DNA of 10,906 bases from contig JAAYJB010000125.1 in assembly GCA_012523155.1 (NCBI GenBank), positions 1-10,906 on the forward strand, given 5' to 3'. This document shows, piece after piece, positions 1 through 5,195 of the stretch; position 1 is the stretch's first letter; each line of letters opens with the position of its first letter. The notes below the pieces were generated by a model. It saw nothing but the letters and a program-made list of their open reading frames with translations. It was not told the DNA's origin and searched no databases. The position numbers were made by a program, and so were the translations under genes. This stretch comes from Synergistaceae bacterium (lineage in GTDB: Bacteria > Synergistota > Synergistia > Synergistales > Aminobacteriaceae).

Positions 1-614
1 TCGTAGATCTCGTCGTATAGTATTGCAATGTTGTGCTCCACGGCAAGACGGCCAAGATCCTTGAGGCACTGTTCGTCATACACCGCACCCGTGGGGTTGT
101 TGGGGTTGTTTACGATCATGGCCCTGGTGCGGGGTGTTATGGCTTTTTTTACGTCATCGAACCTGGGGATGAAATCAGTTTTGCTTGTATCGACCAATAC
201 GGCCTTTCCGCCTAAAAGACGTATCTGCTCCACGTAACTGACCCATGCGGGAGTAAATACGAGGACCTCGTCGCCGGGGTCTACAAGGCAGCCGAGAGCC
301 TCGAAAAGAAGAGGTTTAGCCCCTGCACCCACTACCACGTTTGCCGGAGTGTATTCAAGGCCGAAATGGTCCTTGTAGTATGTGCAGATCGATTCCCTCA
401 GTTCTGGTATACCCGTTCCGGGCGTATAGTGGGTCTGCCCTTTCCTCATGGCCTCCTCGGCATAGCGGATCGCAGAGGGTGGAGAATCGAAATCGGGTTC
501 GCCCGCACCGAATGATATGACCGGTTTCCCCTCGCGCTTCAGGCTTTTTGCCTTGGCGGTAACGGCAAGGGTCGCTGATGGTTCCATCTTTCTGGCTCTC
601 TCAGAAATATACAT
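1..614 (-). CDS. Class I pyridoxal-phosphate aminotransferase, probable aspartate aminotransferase (N-terminal part, cut by window edge)
   Basis: This gene probably transfers the amino group between aspartate and 2-oxoglutarate, using PLP in the cytoplasm. Only the first 204 codons are inside the window. The start ATG (614-612) follows a strong AGGAGGT ribosome site (623-629, read on the minus strand) at 8 bases. Visible fold type I features are the GAGEPDFDSP segment (residues 37-46), the HYTPGTG segment (62-68), VGAGAK (95-100, a PLP-phosphate loop position), PAWVSY (122-127), NNPNNPTG (169-176) and DEIY (201-204). PAWVSY is typical of the subgroup Ib aspartate aminotransferases (Bacillus/Thermus type). 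The PLP lysine lies beyond the window edge and cannot be checked. Closely related enzymes acting on alanine, aromatic amino acids or LL-diaminopimelate precursors share these motifs, so the substrate is less certain than the family. The gene is divergent from hpf. Confidence 0.9.
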   Translation of the reverse strand, partial: MYISERARKMEPSATLAVTAKAKSLKREGKPVISFGAGEPDFDSPPSAIRYAEEAMRKGQTHYTPGTGIPELRESICTYYKDHFGLEYTPANVVVGAGAKPLLFEALGCLVDPGDEVLVFTPAWVSYVEQIRLLGGKAVLVDTSKTDFIPRFDDVKKAITPRTRAMIVNNPNNPTGAVYDEQCLKDLGRLAVEHNIAILYDEIY

Positions 615-649
615 TACAGATTACCTCCTGCACAATGTTATGTAGCATT

Positions 650-655
650 ATTATA
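650..655 (-). promoter_or_regulatory. Candidate -10 element for the leftward aminotransferase gene
   Basis: A perfect TATAAT reads on the minus strand 36 bases upstream of the aminotransferase start codon. No good -35 hexamer lies 16-18 bases further upstream (the sequence there is around GGGAAC), and there is no TG extension. The element is therefore plausible by position but incomplete. Confidence 0.4.
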
Positions 656-720
656 CTCTATTTCGTTCCTGTGTTCCCGAAAAAATAGCAGGTATACTTT
701 ACGCACACATTGTTGTTTTG

Positions 721-749
721 TTGCCCAGAACCCAGCCGGGTGTTAGAAT
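721..749 (+). promoter_or_regulatory. Candidate sigma-70 promoter for hpf
   Basis: TTGCCC (721-726) and TAGAAT (744-749) are separated by 17 bases. A TG dinucleotide at 741-742 gives an extended -10. Four of six -35 bases and five of six -10 bases match consensus. It lies about 38 bases upstream of the chosen hpf start codon. A 10-base perfect palindrome, ATGATATCAT (748-757), overlaps the end of the -10 and the expected start-site region. Confidence 0.55.
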
Positions 750-773
750 GATATCATAATTACAGAGCATGAA

Positions 774-789
774 TGGAGGGATTTGCATG
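774..789 (+). repeat. 16-base start-region sequence shared with argG (copy 1)
   Basis: TGGAGGGATTTGCATG covers the ribosome binding site, spacer and start codon of hpf. It recurs exactly at the start of argG (9534-9549). Both flanks diverge immediately. The copy settles the start codon choice for both genes. Confidence 0.85.
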
Positions 790-1323
790 GACATACGATT
801 CGTTACCCGTGGGGTCGAACTGAAGGATGACCTGAAGGACTACATGGAGAGCAAAATGTCCAAGCTTGAGAGATTTTTCAACCGCATCATCGACGGACAA
901 GTAGTAATGAGCTTCGGACGTGGTTTATTCACCGTGGAAATCACCTCTAACGCCAATGGTGTCATAATGAGGGGGCAGTCGAGTGCGCCTGATATGAGAA
1001 AAGCGTTCGACCAGGGACTGAAAAACCTCGAGCGGCAGATCAAAAGGCATAATGCCTACCTCAAGGATCGCGCCCAGTTGAAGACCCATGACGTATCCTT
1101 CGAACTTCCGGCTCCGGAAGGAGAGCTTCCTATCCCGGCCGAAGAGGAGATCGTGAAGGTTAAGCGCTTCCCGCTCCGCCCCATGAGTGCAAAGGAAGCC
1201 ACCATGCAGATGGATCTCCTCGGCCATGAATTCTTCCTTTTCAAGAACGCTGAGTCCGGTGGAGTAAATGTAGTGTACAAAAGGAAGGACGGCGGCTACG
1301 GTCTCCTCGAACCGACGGAGTAG
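787..1323 (+). CDS. hpf: Ribosome hibernation promoting factor, long form
   Basis: Long HPF binds the 30S decoding region and dimerises 70S ribosomes into inactive 100S particles during slow growth or stress. The product is 178 aa, the size of the long form. The N-terminal S30AE/RaiA-like domain (about residues 1-98) opens with MDIRFVTRGVELKDDLKDYM. A charged linker (about 99-127) follows. The C-terminal dimerisation domain (about 128-175) contains RPMSAKEATMQMDLLGHEFF, then NVVYKRKDGGYGLLEP. I chose the ATG at 787 because GGAGGG (775-780) sits 6 bases before it. An in-frame ATG at 769 would add six residues not usual in the family and would put the ribosome site inside the gene. The gene has its own candidate promoter and a strong terminator, so it is probably mainly monocistronic. 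Confidence 0.95.
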   Translation: MDIRFVTRGVELKDDLKDYMESKMSKLERFFNRIIDGQVVMSFGRGLFTVEITSNANGVIMRGQSSAPDMRKAFDQGLKNLERQIKRHNAYLKDRAQLKTHDVSFELPAPEGELPIPAEEEIVKVKRFPLRPMSAKEATMQMDLLGHEFFLFKNAESGGVNVVYKRKDGGYGLLEPTE

Positions 1324-1354
1324 CAACTCCCGGAAGAGGGTTGTCTGTAAAGAG

Positions 1355-1383
1355 GGGGACCCGCAGCGGGTCCCCTTTTTCTT
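1355..1383 (+). terminator. Intrinsic terminator after hpf
   Basis: A perfect 9-bp stem, GGGGACCCG (1355-1363) with CGGGTCCCC (1367-1375), has a CAG loop and is followed by TTTTTCTT. It begins 31 bases after the hpf stop. The U-tract runs directly into the hypA ribosome site, so hypA transcription must come from read-through or from a promoter inside hpf. Confidence 0.93.
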
Positions 1384-1396
1384 AGGAGTGGTAGAA

Positions 1397-1741
1397 ATGC
1401 ACGAAGTTTCTCTTGCCGAGTCCATTGCTTCTTCCCTGATCAGCCTGAAAAAGGAACGGGGATGGGAGAGGGTTGTGGAAGTTCGGCTGCGAATCGGGGC
1501 CCTGAGGCAGGTGTTTCCCGAAATCCTGTGTTTCGCCTTCGAAACCGTGACGAAGGGGACGGAACTTGAGGGTGCGGAGCTTTCGATAGAGGACGTTCCA
1601 ATCTCGTTCCGCTGCAGGGACTGCGGCGGATGCTGGGGCGGAGATGATCCCCTGTGCCCTGAATGCGGGTCGATGCATCGTGAGACCGTCGCGGGAAACG
1701 AATTGGAAATCGAATCATTGGAGGTTGAAGAACAAACATGA
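1397..1741 (+). CDS. hypA: Hydrogenase/urease nickel incorporation protein HypA
   Basis: HypA is a small nickel metallochaperone that works with the GTPase HypB to deliver Ni to [NiFe]-hydrogenase (in some bacteria also urease). The product is 114 aa, the normal size. The mature N-terminus MHEVSL supplies His2 and Glu3, the known nickel-binding region, so the start must be the ATG at 1397. An in-frame GTG at 1388 would bury His2 and is unlikely. AGGAG at 1384-1388 precedes the ATG by 8 bases. The structural zinc site is intact as two CxxC pairs, C73/C76 and C87/C90. The stop overlaps the hypB start (ATGA), suggesting translational coupling. No hydrogenase structural gene or hypCDEF is seen in the window. 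Confidence 0.95.
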   Translation: MHEVSLAESIASSLISLKKERGWERVVEVRLRIGALRQVFPEILCFAFETVTKGTELEGAELSIEDVPISFRCRDCGGCWGGDDPLCPECGSMHRETVAGNELEIESLEVEEQT

Positions 1742-2403
1742 GCAAAATCGTGACCCTGCAGCAGTCGATCATGGCGGAGGACGAGCGTTTTGCCGCTGCC
1801 ATCAGGGAAAGCAACGAGAGAAGAGGTCTTCTCATGGTGAATATGATCGGTTCTCCCGGCTGCGGGAAAACCACGATTCTAGAGAGGACGGCGCAGTCAT
1901 CCGGTCTTTCCTTCGGAGTCATCGAAGGCGACCTTGCAACGAACAGGGATGCTGAAAGGCTTGACAGACTCGGGGTACCGGTAGTCCAGGTGAATACCCA
2001 TGGAGGCTGCCATCTCGAGGCTAACGTCATTGAAAAGGCCATGGAATCCCTGCCGCTGGATTCACTTGACGTTCTCTTCGTGGAGAATGTCGGAAATCTC
2101 GTCTGTCCTGCGGAGTTCGATCTCGGCGAGGACTTCAAGGCAGCGCTGCTGAGCACGCCCGAGGGAGCGGACAAGCCGCTGAAATACCCTTACCTCTTTT
2201 CTTCATCGAAAGTAGTGCTGCTGACGAAAGTTGACCTGCTTCCCTATCTTCCTTTCGATATGAAAATGTTCTCCGAGGATGTAAAGAAACTGAATCCGGA
2301 GGCCCCGGTCATCCCGATGAATGGGATGACCGGCGAGGGTGTGGAGGAGTGGACGAAGCTTCTCAGGGAAAAGATCAGGGAGAAAAAAGCGCATGCCCGA
2401 TGA
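1738..2403 (+). CDS. hypB: Hydrogenase nickel incorporation GTPase HypB
   Basis: HypB is a SIMIBI-class GTPase that drives nickel transfer during [NiFe]-hydrogenase maturation. The product is 221 aa. The P-loop is GSPGCGKT (residues 38-45). The nickel/zinc site between subunits is represented by C91-H92 in GGCHLEA, and the switch region by ENVGNLVCPAEFDLGE (116-131, with C123). TKVD (163-166) occupies the base-recognition position. The His-rich N-terminal nickel-storage stretch found in some HypB proteins is absent, so this is the short, storage-free type. It overlaps hypA by 4 bases upstream and the helicase by 11 bases downstream. Confidence 0.95.
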   Translation: MSKIVTLQQSIMAEDERFAAAIRESNERRGLLMVNMIGSPGCGKTTILERTAQSSGLSFGVIEGDLATNRDAERLDRLGVPVVQVNTHGGCHLEANVIEKAMESLPLDSLDVLFVENVGNLVCPAEFDLGEDFKAALLSTPEGADKPLKYPYLFSSSKVVLLTKVDLLPYLPFDMKMFSEDVKKLNPEAPVIPMNGMTGEGVEEWTKLLREKIREKKAHAR

Positions 2404-4372
2404 AAAAAAGCTGCTTGAAAAGCTGAATCCGCGACAGCGCGAGGCCGTGGCATACTGTGATGGCCCGCTCCTGGTTCTTGCAGGCGCTGGCAGCGGGAAA
2501 ACACGTGTGCTCGCCCATAAAATAGCCTACCTGGCGGCTACTGGGAAAGCCCGTCCGGAAGATGTTCTCGCAGTGACCTTCACGAACAAGGCTGCGAACG
2601 AAATGAAGGACAGGGTCGGCAAACTGATGGAGCATGACAGCCGGACGATGCAGGTATGTACATTTCATTCATTCGGTCTTCGCTTTCTCTTCAGGAACCG
2701 TTCCCTTCTTCCCCTTGTCGGGCTGAAGGAAGGTTTCGCTATTTTCGACAGGGGTGACAGCCGCTCACTCGTGAAAGAGATCATGGAAGGTTTGAAGATG
2801 GACGCGAAGCAGTTCGATCCGGGAAATATTCTCGACCGCATTTCAACGGTTAAAAACGAGAGCATTTCAGGGGGATCGAACTCTCCGCTTCTCGAGGGAA
2901 TTTACGGAGACGTTTTCAAGGCATACAACGAATCGCTGCGAAAACAGAACGCGGTGGATTTTGATGATCTTCTGAACCTTCCCCTCGAGCTGCTCTCTAG
3001 CGGAGATGAGCTTCTCGGGAAGGAACGCGGGCGGATTTCCTGGGTGCTTGTTGACGAGTACCAGGACGTGAACAGGCCACAGTATCTGCTTCTGAAAAAG
3101 CTTGTGGGGAAGCGGGGAAACATCATGGTGGTAGGGGACCCTGACCAATCGATCTACGGATGGCGGGGTGCCGACATGTCCATGATTCTCAACTTCGAGA
3201 AGGATTTTCCGTCTGCAAAGGTAGTAATACTTGACCAGAACTACAGGTCTTCGGGCAATATCCTCGGAGGCGCCAACGCACTTATTGAAGGGAACTCGAA
3301 GAGAAGGAAAAAGGATCTCTGGACAGCCCGCAATATGGGTGAAAAAATATATACCATGATGGGGCAGACGGAGTACCAGGAGGCAGAGTTTCTTGTATCG
3401 GAGATACAGCGGCTCCACGACAGGGAAGGCTACAGTTACGGCGACGTGGCGCTTCTCTACAGGATCAACGCCATGAGCCGCGTATACGAGCAGAAGTTTC
3501 TCGAAAATAGGGTCCCCTACCGGGTAGTACGGGGAACGGCTTTTTATGACCGCAGGGAGGTCAGGGATATCCTTTCTTTTCTTCGTGCGGCGGTCAATCC
3601 ACTCGACAGGGTCTCCCTGTCGCGCATTGCGAACGTACCTTCGAGGGGCCTGGGGAAAAAAAGTCTCGAGAAAGTATTCGCTTTTCTGGAATCCTTTCCC
3701 GAACTTCCGGCGGAAGAGTACTGGAGAGCTGTTGAGAAAGGCGGCAGCGGGGTAGGCGGCAAAGCGGGTGAAGGGCTGAAACTATTGTCCGGATACATGC
3801 TGAAGATCCTTTCGAAGTCCGAGAACCTGGACGAGATACTTGTCTATATACTTGATGAGATGGGATACGAAGCACTCCTTAGAAAAGATGACCCGGACGG
3901 ATGGGAAGAACGTGTTGAAAATATACGGGAACTCCGATCCATCGTTCCCACGGGAGGAGCTCTCTCTGAAATGCTGGCTGAGGCAGCCCTCTTTACGGAC
4001 CTTGAAACGCTGGACCTAGATGACAGGAACGCCGTCAACCTGCTGACGCTGCATGCAGCGAAAGGACTTGAGTTCCCGGTCGTCTTCCTGGTAGGCATGG
4101 AGGAAGCGGTGTTTCCGCATTTCAAATGCATGGAGGACCGGGAAAATATGGAAGAGGAACGGCGCCTCTGCTATGTTGGAATGACACGCGCCGAGGAAAG
4201 GCTGTATCTCTCCGGCGTCCGGTCACGCAGGCTATTCGGTACAACATTCCGTAACGGTTTATCCCGTTTTCTCTGGGAGGTCCCTGACCGATTCAAAATG
4301 GTCGACGACAGGGGCGAGGAGGAAAAAACCCATGCTGGCTTTGGGAGTAACAGGAGACGTTGGGGCTGGTAA
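2393..4372 (+). CDS. UvrD/PcrA-type superfamily 1A DNA helicase
   Basis: This is an ATP-dependent 3'-5' DNA translocase and helicase, expected to act in nucleotide excision or mismatch repair and in clearing recombination intermediates or stalled forks. The product is 659 aa. Motifs appear in order: Q motif LNPRQREAV (11-19), Walker A AGAGSGKT (30-37), Ia TFTNKAANEM, Walker B DEYQD (221-225), III GDPDQSIYGWRGA (248-260), IV LDQNYRS, V TLHAAKGLEF (552-561) and VI YVGMTRAEERL (594-604). I chose the ATG at 2393 because MPDEKK leads straight into the Q motif. It overlaps hypB by 11 bases and has AGGGAG 10 bases upstream. The protein ends about 55 residues after motif VI, so it lacks the long C-terminal tail with the Tudor-like RNA polymerase-binding region of typical PcrA/UvrD (usually over 700 aa). 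Rep is the other possible name. Confidence 0.92.
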   Translation: MPDEKKLLEKLNPRQREAVAYCDGPLLVLAGAGSGKTRVLAHKIAYLAATGKARPEDVLAVTFTNKAANEMKDRVGKLMEHDSRTMQVCTFHSFGLRFLFRNRSLLPLVGLKEGFAIFDRGDSRSLVKEIMEGLKMDAKQFDPGNILDRISTVKNESISGGSNSPLLEGIYGDVFKAYNESLRKQNAVDFDDLLNLPLELLSSGDELLGKERGRISWVLVDEYQDVNRPQYLLLKKLVGKRGNIMVVGDPDQSIYGWRGADMSMILNFEKDFPSAKVVILDQNYRSSGNILGGANALIEGNSKRRKKDLWTARNMGEKIYTMMGQTEYQEAEFLVSEIQRLHDREGYSYGDVALLYRINAMSRVYEQKFLENRVPYRVVRGTAFYDRREVRDILSFLRAAVNPLDRVSLSRIANVPSRGLGKKSLEKVFAFLESFPELPAEEYWRAVEKGGSGVGGKAGEGLKLLSGYMLKILSKSENLDEILVYILDEMGYEALLRKDDPDGWEERVENIRELRSIVPTGGALSEMLAEAALFTDLETLDLDDRNAVNLLTLHAAKGLEFPVVFLVGMEEAVFPHFKCMEDRENMEEERRLCYVGMTRAEERLYLSGVRSRRLFGTTFRNGLSRFLWEVPDRFKMVDDRGEEEKTHAGFGSNRRRWGW

Positions 4373-5195
4373 ATCCACGGTTTCCCGGATATGGCGGGAA
4401 ATGGGCGCATCCGTTCTTGACGCTGACGAGATCGTCAAATCAGTCTGGAAACGCGCAGAAATCCTGGAAGCCGCGTCTTCCAGGTGGGGGAAAGATATCC
4501 TGGGGAAAGAGGGCTTGATCGTGTCGTGGAAAGTTGCCGCAAAGGCTTTCAGCGACCCCGGGGAATACAGGTGGATGTGCGGACTGATCCACCCGCCGGT
4601 TCGGGTGGAGATGGAACGGGCGGCGGCATCCCTCGAGGGATGGGTCGTCGCGGAGATACCCCTTCTTTTTGAAGGCGGTGTGCCGTGGTGGATCGATGCA
4701 ACTGTCTATGTGACAGCCGATCCTGCCGCAAGGGCATCGCGAAATGCGGCAAGAGGACTGGATTCAGAGGAACTTGCGCGGCGTGAGTCGTTTCTTCTTC
4801 CGTGTGAAGAGAAAAAAATCAGGGCATCCATTGTTCTTGATAATTCGAGGAGCAGAGAGCATCTGCTCGGGAAAGCCCGCGAAACGGGATGCCTTTTCAG
4901 GAGGCTCTCCGGACTTGTACAGTTTTCAGTACTCTTCGGTTCACGGGACGATGCCTTCGGATGTATGGGGCTCATCTCGGCGGAAAGGCTGGGGGCCGAA
5001 TTCGAATGCCGGAAAGTTTTAGCCGGGACTGACATTGAAGATGCATGGAGGCTTTCTTTCTTCACCCTGGAACATCTCTTCCCACGGCTTGTTTCACATC
5101 CATCAATGACAGCCGGCCGGGGACAGCAGGCGGTGACCGTGCGCAGGATCCCCTACAGCAGGCGACTGGCCATTTCAGGAGAACTTCTGCCGTGA
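4332..5195 (+). CDS. coaE: Dephospho-CoA kinase with an extra CutA-like C-terminal domain
   Basis: The first 190 or so residues form a dephospho-CoA kinase, which phosphorylates the ribose 3'-OH of dephospho-CoA in the last step of CoA synthesis. The P-loop is GVTGDVGAGKST (5-16). DADE (30-33) holds the expected catalytic aspartate, and EIPLLFEGG (108-116) is a CoaE signature. The product is 287 aa, against about 200 for ordinary CoaE. The extra 90 residues (about 196-287) show a CutA-like pattern: a beta strand VQFSVLF, a helix ending SAERLGAE, then WRLSFFTLEHLFPRL. This is my own motif comparison and a weak one. The start codon has GAGGAGG (4316-4322) 9 bases upstream. The gene overlaps the helicase by 41 bases, and the N-terminal P-loop makes a later start impossible. 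Its stop overlaps the next gene's GTG start (GTGA). Confidence 0.88.
   Translation: MLALGVTGDVGAGKSTVSRIWREMGASVLDADEIVKSVWKRAEILEAASSRWGKDILGKEGLIVSWKVAAKAFSDPGEYRWMCGLIHPPVRVEMERAAASLEGWVVAEIPLLFEGGVPWWIDATVYVTADPAARASRNAARGLDSEELARRESFLLPCEEKKIRASIVLDNSRSREHLLGKARETGCLFRRLSGLVQFSVLFGSRDDAFGCMGLISAERLGAEFECRKVLAGTDIEDAWRLSFFTLEHLFPRLVSHPSMTAGRGQQAVTVRRIPYSRRLAISGELLP

Noticed and set aside
28..237. Plus-strand open frames at the left edge
   Set aside because: They are antisense to the aminotransferase, whose conserved NNPNNPTG and DEIY motifs are encoded on the other strand.
615..786. Possible small gene or RNA in the divergent spacer
   Set aside because: No open frame with a ribosome site and no stable hairpin were seen. 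Promoter elements account for the spacer.
925..1425. Minus-strand open frame (166 codons) over hpf
   Set aside because: It runs through the hpf terminator and the hypA start, and has no recognisable domain.
1440..2174. Long minus-strand open frame (244 codons) over hypA and hypB
   Set aside because: It lies antisense to two well-supported genes, has a low-complexity Ser/Arg-rich product, and has no convincing ribosome site or family motif.
2867..3418. Minus-strand open frame (183 codons) inside the helicase gene
   Set aside because: It is antisense to conserved helicase motifs, its product resembles no family, and it is explained by codon bias of the real gene.
5045..5191. Longer N-terminus for the DHH fusion protein starting at 5045
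   Set aside because: It would add 49 residues overlapping the coaE tail with no similarity to DHH proteins. The GTG at 5192 has a ribosome site and the family-like N-terminus.
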